A stretch of DNA of 64,000 nt from Longilinea arvoryzae (GCF_001050235.1 NZ_DF967972.1:2303855-2367854), one strand, 5' to 3'; positions 18,526 to 27,361 are shown, counted from the stretch's first letter. Notes: a model not told the origin generated them from the sequence alone. Numbers and translations are program-made.

Positions 18526-18570
18526 TAGTTCTATATCCTCTTTAAAGCCGAAACGCCGGACCATGCCAGC

Positions 18571-18636
18571 GCTCCACCATCTCCCACTTCATACCACTTT
18601 CTCCCACATTCTAGCCGATTTTAAGGGAAAAAGCAA
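18571..18636 (-). promoter_or_regulatory. mraZ promoter with four MraZ boxes
   Basis: On the minus strand TTGCTT (18631-18636), a 17-bp spacer and TAGAAT (18608-18613) form the promoter. Immediately downstream lie four direct repeats at exact 10-bp period, GTGGGAG, GTGGTAT, GTGGGAG and GTGGAGC (top-strand blocks beginning 18601, 18591, 18581 and 18571). This matches the known MraZ operator of TGGGN repeats with 5-bp spacers. Boxes two and four are degenerate. The array covers the start site, consistent with repression. Confidence 0.85.
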
Positions 18637-18704
18637 TAGGCATTACCCACCTTTTAGCTTTTTGTAAGGATTTCCAATAATTTATCTCCCATTGGAGGAT
18701 GATC

Positions 18705-19130
18705 ATGAAACCTCAAGTTCTCGCGTTGTTGACCGCCATTGCCTGGGGCGTCGGAGGCTATTTCGAGAAAAAAGGCCTTCACCTTGGAAACCTGGCTCCG
18801 GAGATGGGAATTACCATCCGTACGGCAGTTGCATTGGTGATTCTGGGCGTGGTAAGTTTTCCACAGTGGAAGTCCGTCACCCAGGCCGGCTCTAAGGCTC
18901 TGCTGTATATGATCATCGGCGGCGGGCTGGTGGCCGGGGCGTTGGGGATGCTCTGCTACTATAAGGCGATCAAAGGCGCACCCTTGACTCAGGTAATGCC
19001 GATTGCGTTCACCTCACCGCTGTTTGGCGCCCTGATGGGCATCCTGTTTGGCGGCGAACCGCTGACCTTCAAAACGGCTGCCGGTTTGCTGTTGACCCTT
19101 TCGGGAATTGTTGTGCTGACCGTCGGATAA
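18705..19130 (+). CDS. EamA-family small membrane transporter (half-size DMT)
   Basis: 141 aa with about four to five transmembrane segments covering one EamA domain: VLALLTAIAWGVGGYFEKKGL at the start and AITGAPLTQV-like KAIKGAPLTQVMPIAFTSPLF in the middle, ending LLLTLSGIVVLTV. Full-length DMT proteins carry two such domains, so this probably works as a dimer. GGAGG ends immediately before the first ATG (18699), so the ATG at 18705 is the likely start. Substrate unknown. Divergent from mraZ; a terminator follows. Confidence 0.85.
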   Translation: MKPQVLALLTAIAWGVGGYFEKKGLHLGNLAPEMGITIRTAVALVILGVVSFPQWKSVTQAGSKALLYMIIGGGLVAGALGMLCYYKAIKGAPLTQVMPIAFTSPLFGALMGILFGGEPLTFKTAAGLLLTLSGIVVLTVG

Positions 19131-19146
19131 ATTCCTTCATAATGAG

Positions 19147-19187
19147 AAGGGGCTGCCTACCGTCAAACCGGTGAGCAGCCCCTTTTT
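19147..19187. terminator. Bidirectional rho-independent terminator
   Basis: The stem AAGGGGCTGC pairs with GCAGCCCCTT and is followed by a T-run. The A-run on the other side suits use in both directions. It lies between the convergent EamA gene and the NYN gene. Confidence 0.85.
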
Positions 19188-19310
19188 ATTTCAGATTATC
19201 TTTCGCATTCAACTTCAAAGGCCGAATGGGGTAATGAGGTGTATGCCAAAATAATGGATTACCCTGTCGTTGATTTTCGAATCGAGGATCCGTTTGGCGA
19301 TCAGGCGTAG

Positions 19311-20147
19311 CTAAAATCGGCTGACCAGTTCGATATCCTGAGCCTGGAGGCGGTCGTATTTTTCGGATCGCACCAGCTCGAATTCGAAGATGAAGTTCCG
19401 GGAGGGTAATCCGGTGGGGCGAATGCCTTCCGGAAGGTTCGAATCGTGGAAGAACGCGGTTCCGTAGGCCGAATCCGGATTACGGGTATCGGTTTGCCAG
19501 AGCTGAGGGCTGATCTCCTTCAGGAATCGCATGAAACCGTAGCCCTGATCGGTGTGCCAGTAGCACCAGCCGCGCACCCGGCTGTTGATTTCGCCCCAGG
19601 CGGGTGAATCGGGTTTGCGCATGGTGACCGGAATCAGGTTGGGAATCAGATAACCGGAAATGAAGAAATCGGATTCGTAGCGTAGTTTCGAAGAAACGTT
19701 ATCCAGACCCACAACCTCGACACGGCAACCTTTATTCTGAAGTGCGCGTACCACCTGGACGAAATCCCCGTCGCCGCTGACGATGAGGACCCGGTCCAGA
19801 TTTTCAGACTGAAGCAGCGCATCTACGGCCAGGTCGAGATCCGCATTGGCTTTTCCATACCGAATGCCTGATTCATCTTTGAACCATTGAATTTCTTTGA
19901 CGATTACTTTATAACCGATATCTCGTAACGCAGAATGGAAACTTGTCGCCCCCTTACGATAAACCTCGTCCCTTTCAGCGCGATCGCTGTCAAAGGTAAC
20001 GTAGGCGTTCATGCGCATGGGGTCGGCGAAATCCCGACAGGCGAACTCACGGAGAACATCATATTGCATTTTTGAGCCGCCATTGATATATACATAGGCA
20101 ACATCAACATACACCCCCACTTTGCTGGTGGATCGCCCAGTTCTCAT
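19311..20147 (-). CDS. NYN-domain protein with cold-shock-like C-terminal domain
   Basis: 278 aa. Residues about 9-165 form a NYN/LabA-like PIN-fold nuclease domain: acidic D15 in VGVYVDVAYVY, NADLDLAVDALL, and VLIVSGDGDFVQVVRALQ. The C-terminal part (about 187-278) reads like a cold-shock fold: RGWCYWHTDQGYGFMRF, then TAFFHDSNLPEG, then FIFEFELVRS. A nuclease fused to a nucleic-acid-binding domain suggests an RNA-processing enzyme. Start ATG with GAGGTGC upstream; TATAAT lies about 50 bp upstream. Substrate unknown. Confidence 0.8.
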   Translation of the reverse strand: MRTGRSTSKVGVYVDVAYVYINGGSKMQYDVLREFACRDFADPMRMNAYVTFDSDRAERDEVYRKGATSFHSALRDIGYKVIVKEIQWFKDESGIRYGKANADLDLAVDALLQSENLDRVLIVSGDGDFVQVVRALQNKGCRVEVVGLDNVSSKLRYESDFFISGYLIPNLIPVTMRKPDSPAWGEINSRVRGWCYWHTDQGYGFMRFLKEISPQLWQTDTRNPDSAYGTAFFHDSNLPEGIRPTGLPSRNFIFEFELVRSEKYDRLQAQDIELVSRF

Positions 20148-20407
20148 AGAAGCACCTCAATTTTAATAAGAAGAAAATTATTATATAAATATTACTACAA
20201 ATGCAAGATTTATAGCAGAGACTTTCGATTGCAGAATGGTTGCAGTCGCGGGGGGTGTACAAAGACGATCTCGGGCCTTGAACGATTCACCGGAGCGGAT
20301 CCTTGCCGGTCGGGTACGTATGATCACCGGCCCGACCGTCAACAAAATAATCGCTGGAAGGTGTAAGTCGACCTTTCAGGATCCGTCGGGAATTTGCAAA
20401 AAAGGGT

Positions 20408-20596
20408 TCATCCGGTTTCCGATATGGGCTGCAATGCCTGCCAGAGCTTTTGGAGCACATCCCTGCGATGCTTGAGCATATCCTTGTAATCCGCCCGATC
20501 GGTCTCGTGGATTTCCTCTTTCAGGTCAGCGATGCAATCTTCGAGCAGATAAACCAGAGTCTGGCGTTCTTCTTCGGTCAGGTCGAGTTTCAACAT
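20408..20596 (-). CDS. Small helical protein of unknown function
   Basis: 62 aa, MLKLDLTEEERQTLVYLLE at the start, with acidic and basic residues spaced as in a two-helix bundle; no cysteines or membrane segments. GAGGAGG lies at good distance before the ATG at 20596, which sets the start. It follows the zinc-ribbon gene on the same strand, but a terminator lies between them. No function can be assigned. Confidence 0.75.
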   Translation of the reverse strand: MLKLDLTEEERQTLVYLLEDCIADLKEEIHETDRADYKDMLKHRRDVLQKLWQALQPISETG

Positions 20597-20624
20597 CGTG
20601 AACCTCCTCGGCAGGCCGGCCGTT

Positions 20625-20654
20625 AAGAAAACAGCCGCCTGCAAATTGCAGACG
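20625..20654 (-). terminator. Rho-independent terminator after the zinc-ribbon gene
   Basis: The stem GCCG/CGGC extended by CTGCA/TGCAG (20634-20654) is followed on the minus strand by TGTTTTCTT. It lies about 130 bp after the zinc-ribbon gene stop and just before the ribosome-binding site of the 62-aa gene, so it may also attenuate that gene. Confidence 0.6.
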
Positions 20655-20781
20655 GCCCGTATATGACTTCGGAATGTTCTTGGCTTTGGCAGCCAGGCCG
20701 GGATTCAAGCGCTGTGCCTGAATCCAGTATAGGAAATTCGAGGAAGGTTGTCAATCGGATGATCCGGATTGACGACTTTTT

Positions 20782-21849
20782 TCACGGGGCCGGCTCGATG
20801 GTAACGATCTCCCCCAGCGAATTGATGCGCAAAGTCCAGCGGCTGCCGGGTTCCGCCGCGCCAAACAATGCGGCATCTGCGGTCTCGTAAGTGACATTGC
20901 CGTCTTCCGTGGAAAAAGTAATGCGATATTGTTCGCTGCCATCCCCGGCGCGCTGGTCGGCCGCGAGGTTGAGTTGCGGCCAGTAGGGGTTCAAATCCGA
21001 GCCGCTGGTGGTTATGTTATCGACCGTTACCCATTCCTGAACGGTATAGCTGCAATAATCGGCATAGACTTCATACTGGCAATCCTGAACGACTTCGGAA
21101 TAACCATTGCCCTTGTCGATGGTATATGGCGTTCCACACACCTTTACGGATCGATCCGTGGGTTGGTCGGAGACGCCGGCTTTTCGTTCCTCACACACGC
21201 CGAGGATCGCGTCCTGGGGAATCTGATCTTTCCAATCCTCATGTTCGACGGCTCGTTGCGCCAGAATGGGATAACTGCGCTGCCAGGCAAGCGCGGAGAC
21301 GGTGCCGATTTGATCGGTGGTGCGGGTTAGGATGACGGCCAGCAGAATGCAGAGAATGGTCAGCCCGATGAAAGCGAAGGGCAGCCATTTGGGGAACGAA
21401 GCGGGCTTTGCCAGAGACGGTTGGGCCTGCGCGGGCGCGGATTTCAGGCTGGCGCCGCATTTGGAACAGGTCAATGCAGTGGCCGGGTTGGGCGAACCGC
21501 AGGCCGGGCAGTTTTGCATGGCAACCGGTCCGGTGTTCAACGCACCGGCCATTGTTCCGCTGGCGCGAGGCGTCCCCGTCGCCAGATCGGCGCCGCAGGC
21601 AAGGCATTCCCTGGCGTTGGCCGGGTTGCGAGCGCCGCAATAACCGCAGTGAATATCTGCGCCCAGTTCGGCCTGCTCGATTTCTTTGGCGTCGGTGACC
21701 AGGACGTCCTGATCGTCTTTTTGGAATTCGACATTGGCCGGTTGGGCGGCCCCACAACCCCGGCAAAAACGGAAATTTCCAGGATTCTTGCTCTGACAAT
21801 TGGGGCAATACCAGACCATACGGACATAACCGAGTGATTCACGCGGCAT
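20782..21849 (-). CDS. Zinc-ribbon membrane protein
   Basis: 355 aa. Three short zinc ribbons, each CxxC-x(11-13)-CxxC, stand in the N-terminal 135 residues: CPNC/CRGC, CGYC/CLAC and CPAC/CSKC. A single transmembrane segment follows (about 157-178, WLPFAFIGLTILCILLAVIL). The C-terminal half is an extracytoplasmic domain with several cysteines and aromatic residues, no known family recognised. Start ATG has GAGG 8 nt upstream. The cytoplasmic ribbons suggest protein or nucleic-acid contacts; function unknown. Confidence 0.8.
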   Translation of the reverse strand: MPRESLGYVRMVWYCPNCQSKNPGNFRFCRGCGAAQPANVEFQKDDQDVLVTDAKEIEQAELGADIHCGYCGARNPANARECLACGADLATGTPRASGTMAGALNTGPVAMQNCPACGSPNPATALTCSKCGASLKSAPAQAQPSLAKPASFPKWLPFAFIGLTILCILLAVILTRTTDQIGTVSALAWQRSYPILAQRAVEHEDWKDQIPQDAILGVCEERKAGVSDQPTDRSVKVCGTPYTIDKGNGYSEVVQDCQYEVYADYCSYTVQEWVTVDNITTSGSDLNPYWPQLNLAADQRAGDGSEQYRITFSTEDGNVTYETADAALFGAAEPGSRWTLRINSLGEIVTIEPAP

Positions 21850-22071
21850 GACACGAACCTCGAGGCGGGAAGGGATTTACTCTGATTATAATATAGCCCT
21901 AATCAACACCGGAGAACTCTGGCGGGCGGTTGCATGCGCAAAACCCCGATCCGGTTCGACCGGCGATTTCGGGAACGAAACCTGGTTCTCTGGCGGCGTA
22001 CAATTGATTAACCTATATCCGGTATAATACAGCTTATTCGTAGATTTCGTTTTTGGATTGACGATCCGGAT

Positions 22072-23835
22072 ATGGACATGAAACGATTTACCGGCGCGCT
22101 GGCGTGCCTGCTTTTTTTTCTAACTGCGACCTTTGGGACGCTGGTATCGCCTGTTCAAGCAGCGATCTCCACCACGCCTGATCCAACCGGCAGCCCAACC
22201 CAGGCAGCGGATACAAGCAATGCGTCCGGCGCGGAGGGCGGTTGTTTTACCACCAACGCCTGGCATGAAACTGAGAATTATCTCATCTACCATATGATCC
22301 GGGTGGATGAGCAGAATATGATTCTGCCCTGGTACGACCCGAGCAATCTGTGCAATTCGTACGACCATATGCTCCACCTGGTTTTCGAATGGTGGTTGAA
22401 TATGGAACGCAATCCGGCGGAACCGGACCTGCCGTATTACCTGATGCACCAGATCTGGCAGTCGACTTCGGAACCCGATTACGACCCGAAGGGCCTGGGC
22501 GGCGATCAACTGGCAATGGCCATATCCTCCTGGACTTTGTACTATGCGTATACTGGAGACACGCGCGCGCTGGATGATATGGTCTTGATTGCGAACCACG
22601 TTCTGGATAACGGTATGTCGCCGGCGACGGATTTATGGCCAAATCTGCCCTATCCTTACAATGTTACCCGGCTGGATAAAATGGACGGGGACATGATCTT
22701 CCATGAGAATTTCACCATGCTCGACAAGGCGGGATCCTTTGGCTATGAGCTGGTGAACCTGTACAAAATCACGGGAAACACCCGTTATCTCCAGGCGGCG
22801 GTAAAAATCGCCAATACCCTGGCCAACCATACCCAGGCCGGGGACGAGGTAACCTCACCCCTGCCGTACCGGGTGAATACCAAGACCGGCGAACTGCCGG
22901 TTGGCGGAAATCCATACACCACCTATTGGACGGGGTTGCTGATGCTGTGGGAAGGCCTGGAGGGTCTGGGCCAGGGTAACATTGCTGATTACCAGACCGC
23001 CCATACCAAAGTCTTGAACTGGCTGCGTACTTATCCCGTTCATAATAACCAGTGGGGGCCGTTCTTCGAAGACGGACCGGGCTGGTCGATCACACAAACC
23101 AACGCGGTGACCCTGGCGATGTACATCATGGACCACCGGGATCTCTGGGGGCCGACCTGGCAGGCGGATGCTCGTTCAGCCCTGGATTGGCCCTATGCCG
23201 CGCTGGACAACCTCGGATGGATCGACTACGGGGTGGAACTGATCGACGAGCAAACCGGTTACCGCAAGCCTGGAAACAGCCATAACAGCCGGCAGGCATC
23301 GATGGAATTGCGCTATGCCGAATTGACCGGCGACACCAGCCGGGTAACGAATTCGGTGCGCCAACTGAGCTGGGCAACGTATTCGGTGGATTTCGATGGC
23401 AAGAACCGGTATCCGTACGACAATATCTGGCTCACGGATGGTTACGGCGATTACGTGCGTCATTACTTGCGAGCTATGGCCGCCGCGCCTTGGTTGGCGC
23501 CGGACGACCAGGATCATTTGCTGCGAACCTCGTCGATTATCAAATTCATTCGTTATCAGCCGGATAGAATAGAATATCGCACCTTCGATGGCTCCGCCCA
23601 GGAAAAACTGAAAATCACCAGCTTTATGCCCCTGAGTGTTACCGCAAATGGCGTGCCTTTGCAGCGCCTGAACAGTATTTCGGACCTGGAGACACAGACG
23701 GGCTTCACGCTGGGCGCTCCGGGAGATCTGCCAACGGTCATGCGCATCCATCATGAAAATGCGACCTCGATCGTCATATCCGGCGTACCGCCCAAATACC
23801 TGTTTCTGCCGCTCATCCAACAGATACCCCAATAA
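22072..23835 (+). CDS. Secreted protein, probable alpha/alpha-toroid
   Basis: 587 aa with a signal peptide (cleavage likely after VQA near residue 30) and a Thr/Pro/Ser-rich linker. Repeated helical pairs with Trp, Tyr and Gly-Asp/Asn-Thr turns (YYAYTGDTRALDDMVLIANHVL, LYKITGNTRYLQAAVKIANTL, YAELTGDTSRVTNSVRQL) resemble six-hairpin glycosidase-like folds. The C-terminus KYLFLPLIQQIPQ has the LPLI motif shared with other secreted proteins of this lineage. TATAAT lies at 22023-22028. The ribosome-binding site is weak; ATG 22078 is an alternative start. Enzyme activity not demonstrated. Confidence 0.8.
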   Translation: MDMKRFTGALACLLFFLTATFGTLVSPVQAAISTTPDPTGSPTQAADTSNASGAEGGCFTTNAWHETENYLIYHMIRVDEQNMILPWYDPSNLCNSYDHMLHLVFEWWLNMERNPAEPDLPYYLMHQIWQSTSEPDYDPKGLGGDQLAMAISSWTLYYAYTGDTRALDDMVLIANHVLDNGMSPATDLWPNLPYPYNVTRLDKMDGDMIFHENFTMLDKAGSFGYELVNLYKITGNTRYLQAAVKIANTLANHTQAGDEVTSPLPYRVNTKTGELPVGGNPYTTYWTGLLMLWEGLEGLGQGNIADYQTAHTKVLNWLRTYPVHNNQWGPFFEDGPGWSITQTNAVTLAMYIMDHRDLWGPTWQADARSALDWPYAALDNLGWIDYGVELIDEQTGYRKPGNSHNSRQASMELRYAELTGDTSRVTNSVRQLSWATYSVDFDGKNRYPYDNIWLTDGYGDYVRHYLRAMAAAPWLAPDDQDHLLRTSSIIKFIRYQPDRIEYRTFDGSAQEKLKITSFMPLSVTANGVPLQRLNSISDLETQTGFTLGAPGDLPTVMRIHHENATSIVISGVPPKYLFLPLIQQIPQ

Positions 23836-23924
23836 AACATTGTCCGGGCTGCCGGTTTACGATTGCGAAGCGTGCCCGACAACTGTTCGCCCTGATTCGG
23901 AAGAATTTCGCGCAGAAATACGGC

Positions 23925-23950
23925 CGCGCGGCCGTATTCTTTCATTTGGA
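23925..23950 (+). terminator. Hairpin terminator after the toroid gene
   Basis: A perfect palindrome at 23927-23948 forms a 9-bp stem (AATACGGCC with GGCCGTATT) around GCGC and is followed by CTTTCATTT. It stands 90 bp after the stop and before the protease gene. Confidence 0.7.
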
Positions 23951-24092
23951 TCGAGCAATTTTCTTCATTTATAAAGAAACGCTAAGAATAAACTGGATTT
24001 CGATTGTTGAATTCAATGATCGAATATGTTATTTATTAAATATTCCCACTGTCGGGAACCTGGAAAACAATTCTGAATCAGGGAGGTTCATG

Positions 24093-24944
24093 ATGAAAAA
24101 AGGACTTCTTCCGCTGACGCTTGCGTTGATTCTGATTGTCTGTGTAACAACACCGGCTGCGGCCATCACAGGCGGCCAGCCGGATGGAAATGGGCATCCG
24201 TATGGGGCCCTGCTGATCGTCCCGGGGTACACCTTTTGCTCTGGCACATTGATCGCTGCAAATGTCGTTCTGACGGCGGGCCACTGCACCAGTTTTTGGA
24301 CCGCGGCGGGCATCCCCGAAGTTTGGATCACGTTCGATGCCGCAGCCAGCGTGGACGCCGAAACCTGGGTCCCGATCCCGGGGCAGGGAACCTGGTATAC
24401 GACCCACGCCTGGGTGACCCATCCGGGATACGATGATGCAGCCTGGCCGTTTACCTGGGATTACGGCCTGGTCTTCCTGGATGAACCGGCGGTGGGGATC
24501 ACGCCTGCCGAGCTGCCTATGGCCGGTGTGGTCGATGAACTAGTCGGAACGACCGGCCAGACCGATGAACACTTCTTCGATGTGGGCTACGGCCAGAACG
24601 GCGTCACCGTCGGAGGTGGTCCATACACGCGCAACTATGATTTCGTCCGCAAAGTATCTGAACAGCTTTACAGCCCCAGCCAGGGAACCGTCGGCACGCA
24701 GGATGCGCGCTGGTTGATGTTGATCAATGCCCCCAGTAAAAATTTTGGAGGCGGCTGCGGAGGCGATTCGGGTTCCGGCATCTTCCTGGATGTCAGCAGC
24801 GCCTATCCGGATACGGTGGTCGCCGTGCACACCGGCGGTTACCGCCTGGGGTACGAGGGACGCCTGTGCGGGCGGATCACTTCACTAAACCACCGCATCG
24901 ATCTGCCAGAGGTGCTTGGCTGGATCGCTGCATATCTGGATTGA
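24093..24944 (+). CDS. Secreted trypsin-like serine protease
   Basis: 283 aa S1-family protease. Signal peptide residues 1-24 end in AAA; the mature chain would start ITGGQPDG, matching the Ile-Val-Gly-Gly-type N-terminus of active trypsins. The triad is visible: His in VVLTAGHC, Asp in WDYGLVFLDEP, and Ser in CGGDSGSGIF. Cysteines flank the His and Ser loops as expected. GGGAGG stands 6 nt before the ATG at 24093. There is no propeptide, so export alone may release active enzyme. Confidence 0.9.
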   Translation: MKKGLLPLTLALILIVCVTTPAAAITGGQPDGNGHPYGALLIVPGYTFCSGTLIAANVVLTAGHCTSFWTAAGIPEVWITFDAAASVDAETWVPIPGQGTWYTTHAWVTHPGYDDAAWPFTWDYGLVFLDEPAVGITPAELPMAGVVDELVGTTGQTDEHFFDVGYGQNGVTVGGGPYTRNYDFVRKVSEQLYSPSQGTVGTQDARWLMLINAPSKNFGGGCGGDSGSGIFLDVSSAYPDTVVAVHTGGYRLGYEGRLCGRITSLNHRIDLPEVLGWIAAYLD

Positions 24945-24964
24945 AGTTTGAGAGAATGAATGCC

Positions 24965-24996
24965 AAAGCCTGCCGCGAAATCCCCGGCAGGCTTTT
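24965..24996. terminator. Bidirectional rho-independent terminator
   Basis: The 11-bp stem AAAGCCTGCCG / CGGCAGGCTTT has flanking A and T runs and lies between the convergent protease gene and comM. Confidence 0.85.
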
Positions 24997-25007
24997 GTGT
25001 GCGAATA

Positions 25008-26552
25008 TTAATCTGCTGATAATCGCGGCCGATATTGCAACGCTTCGGCCAGGTGCGCCGGCGCGATTTGTTTGGCGGCGGCCAGATCAGCGATGGTGCG
25101 GGCCAGTTTGAGCACGCGGTGATAAGCGCGCGCGGAGAGCTGCAGTTGATTCATGGCGGTGCGCATGAGGGCGCGGCCGGCGTCATCCAGCCCGCAAAAT
25201 TGGCGGACCTCACCCACGCGCATGTCGGCATTGTTCATGATGGCAGCCTGGGGTTCCTTTTCCGGGTCCAGTCTCCCAAAGCGCTCGCGCTGAATCTGGC
25301 GGGCGGCCTCGACCCGGGCACGGACCGTTGCGGAGGATTCACCCAGGCGGGCATCGCTGAGTTTATCGTACGCAACGCGCGGCACTTCGACGTAGATATC
25401 GATGCGGTCGAGCAGCGGCCCGGAGATGCGTTTCTGATATTTGGTGACCACCCCGGGTGAGCAGGTGCATGCTTTAAGCGGGTCGCCGAAAAAACCGCAT
25501 GGGCAGGGGTTCATGGCGGCCACCATCTGAAAATTGGCCGGGAAAGTGAGCGATCCCTGGGCGCGGCTGATAGTGACCAATTTATCCTCGATGGGCTGGC
25601 GCAGGACTTCCAGAACGCGCGGGCCAAATTCGGGCAGTTCGTCCAGGAAAAGCACGCCGCGGTGCGCCAGCGATATTTCGCCGGGGTGGGGGACGTTTCC
25701 ACCGCCGACCAGGCCGGCATGGCTGATGGTGTGGTGCGGCGCGCGGAATGGACGGGTCTGCACCAGCGGCACATCCGCCGGTAGTTGATCGGCGATGGAA
25801 TAGATGCGGGTCACATCCAGAGCTTCGTCGATCGATAGATGCGGCAAAATGGCGGGCATGGCGCGCGCCAGCAGCGTCTTGCCGGCGCCGGGTGGCCCGA
25901 TCATCAATATGTTGTGTCCGCCCGCTGCAGCGATTTCGAGCGCGCGCTTGACGTGCTCCTGGCCTTTGATCTCTCGAAAATCGACCTGCACCGGAGGCTC
26001 CATCTGTTCGACGTCGACAGGAGGGTGAGAGGGAATGATGACATTGCCCAACAGGTGGTTCGCCAGTTCGGTCAGATTGGCGACCGGGATGACTTCCAAC
26101 TCGGGAATCAGGGCGGCTTCGGCCGCGTCGCACTGCGGCACGAAGACACGCCGGAAGCCTTCACGCCGGGCTACGGCTGCCATGGGCAAGACGCCGCGAA
26201 CATGGCGCACAGCGCCGTCCAGGGAGAGTTCACCGATCACCAGCGTTTCGGCCAAGCTCTCAGCCGAAATTTGTTCCGTCGCCACCAGGACGCCCAGGGC
26301 AATCGGGAGGTCATAGGATGGCCCTTCCTTGCGCACCGTTGCCGGAGCCAGATTGACGGTCAGCGGCTTGCGCGGATATTCGAGGCCGGCGTTCTTGATG
26401 GCCGAGTAGACACGTTCGCGGCTTTCCTGCACGGCCGCATCCGGCAGCCCGACGATCGTCATTTTGGGCAGGCCCTGCCCAAAGTCTACTTCGACTTCGA
26501 CGATTACGCCCTCGAGTCCGATGACAGCGCAGGAAAAGATACGAGCTAACAT
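25008..26552 (-). CDS. comM: ComM/YifB-type AAA+ ATPase (Mg-chelatase-like)
   Basis: 514 aa. The N-terminal domain starts MLARIFSCAVIGLEGVIVEVEVDF, as in ComM. The AAA+ core has MIGPPGAGKTLLARAM (Walker A), VLFLDELPEF (Walker B) and a C-terminal region with cysteines (MNPCPCGFFGDPLKACTC). In other bacteria ComM is a branch-migration helicase in natural transformation. The ATG at 26552 has no ribosome-binding site but is preceded by an ideal promoter predicting a leaderless message. The longer frame upstream is not family-like. Confidence 0.92.
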   Translation of the reverse strand: MLARIFSCAVIGLEGVIVEVEVDFGQGLPKMTIVGLPDAAVQESRERVYSAIKNAGLEYPRKPLTVNLAPATVRKEGPSYDLPIALGVLVATEQISAESLAETLVIGELSLDGAVRHVRGVLPMAAVARREGFRRVFVPQCDAAEAALIPELEVIPVANLTELANHLLGNVIIPSHPPVDVEQMEPPVQVDFREIKGQEHVKRALEIAAAGGHNILMIGPPGAGKTLLARAMPAILPHLSIDEALDVTRIYSIADQLPADVPLVQTRPFRAPHHTISHAGLVGGGNVPHPGEISLAHRGVLFLDELPEFGPRVLEVLRQPIEDKLVTISRAQGSLTFPANFQMVAAMNPCPCGFFGDPLKACTCSPGVVTKYQKRISGPLLDRIDIYVEVPRVAYDKLSDARLGESSATVRARVEAARQIQRERFGRLDPEKEPQAAIMNNADMRVGEVRQFCGLDDAGRALMRTAMNQLQLSARAYHRVLKLARTIADLAAAKQIAPAHLAEALQYRPRLSAD

Positions 26553-26558
26553 GGGATT

Positions 26559-26587
26559 AGTGTAGGATTGGTAATCGAAATTGTCAA
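26559..26587 (-). promoter_or_regulatory. comM promoter, predicted leaderless
   Basis: On the minus strand TTGACA (26582-26587), 17 bp, TACACT (26559-26564), then 6 nt to the ATG at 26552. The expected start nucleotide is the A of the start codon. Confidence 0.75.
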
Positions 26588-26686
26588 ATAAGAAAGGTGG
26601 GAGAAAATCAGCGCCCAACCCCCAACAGGCTCGGGGCGGTCGATCTCCACGCGGCAAATTAACCGGCTATTTTTATGGTTCAGGGG

Positions 26687-27295
26687 TTAATTCGAAGAAA
26701 ACTCGAAATCGTCCAGGAAGATCTGGGCCGTATCACCGGCTTCGAGGGTGACTCGAATGGTGAGGGTCACCTCCTGATTGGCAAATTGCGTGAGGTCGAC
26801 AATCTGGCGGCTCCAGTCGAAGAAACTGACGCTTTTGCAGGGCTCCTTCAACCATTGAAGTTGGCCGTTTACATAAACGGATAATCTGCTCTGGGTCGAT
26901 CCGCATATCTTCTTGGATTGGATCTGCGTCCAGAAGGAAAGATGAGGGACGATAGAAGGAATCACAATTTGCTGGCTGATGGAATTTTGCAGGGTTGGGT
27001 CCGACTCTGAATGATATCCCAACCAGGCCGCATGACTGCCGGTCCGCGGCACGATCCCCGTCGGGAAGTCCGGTTGGCTGTAAATAAGCTGCTCTGTGGA
27101 CGGGAACAGGATCCAAGTTGCAGTTTCCGATTCGAAACTGCTGTCGGGGAGCGGAATTCTGGGTGAAAAAATGACCGGCAGATAGACCCGAAATGGAGCA
27201 TCCGATTGAACGACAGAAACTGACGAACCCAGCAGCGTAAAGAGCAGTATGGTCAGAATGACCAGTCTGCAGCGGCCGCGGAATTTTAAATTCAT
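26687..27295 (-). CDS. Secreted jelly-roll-like protein
   Basis: 202 aa with a signal peptide (hydrophobic 10-28) followed at once by FRVYLPVIF, the short LP-type motif also seen in the toroid protein. The remainder (LPDSSFESETATWILF, GSHAAWLGYHS, PHLSFWTQIQS, IFLDDFEF) has the pattern of carbohydrate-binding or MAM-like beta-sandwich modules. GGAGG lies before the ATG at 27295. Probably a surface or secreted binding protein; ligand unknown. Confidence 0.75.
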   Translation of the reverse strand: MNLKFRGRCRLVILTILLFTLLGSSVSVVQSDAPFRVYLPVIFSPRIPLPDSSFESETATWILFPSTEQLIYSQPDFPTGIVPRTGSHAAWLGYHSESDPTLQNSISQQIVIPSIVPHLSFWTQIQSKKICGSTQSRLSVYVNGQLQWLKEPCKSVSFFDWSRQIVDLTQFANQEVTLTIRVTLEAGDTAQIFLDDFEFSSN

Positions 27296-27361
27296 TTTCA
27301 ACCTCCCCACTGATTCCGGCTCGCCCAATACCATAAGTATATATCCGATCGAGAATCAAAT

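Noticed and set aside
18571-18607. Short tandem repeats as a possible CRISPR-like array
   Set aside because: The 10-bp period and GTGG core match the MraZ operator; no CRISPR repeats or cas genes are in the window.
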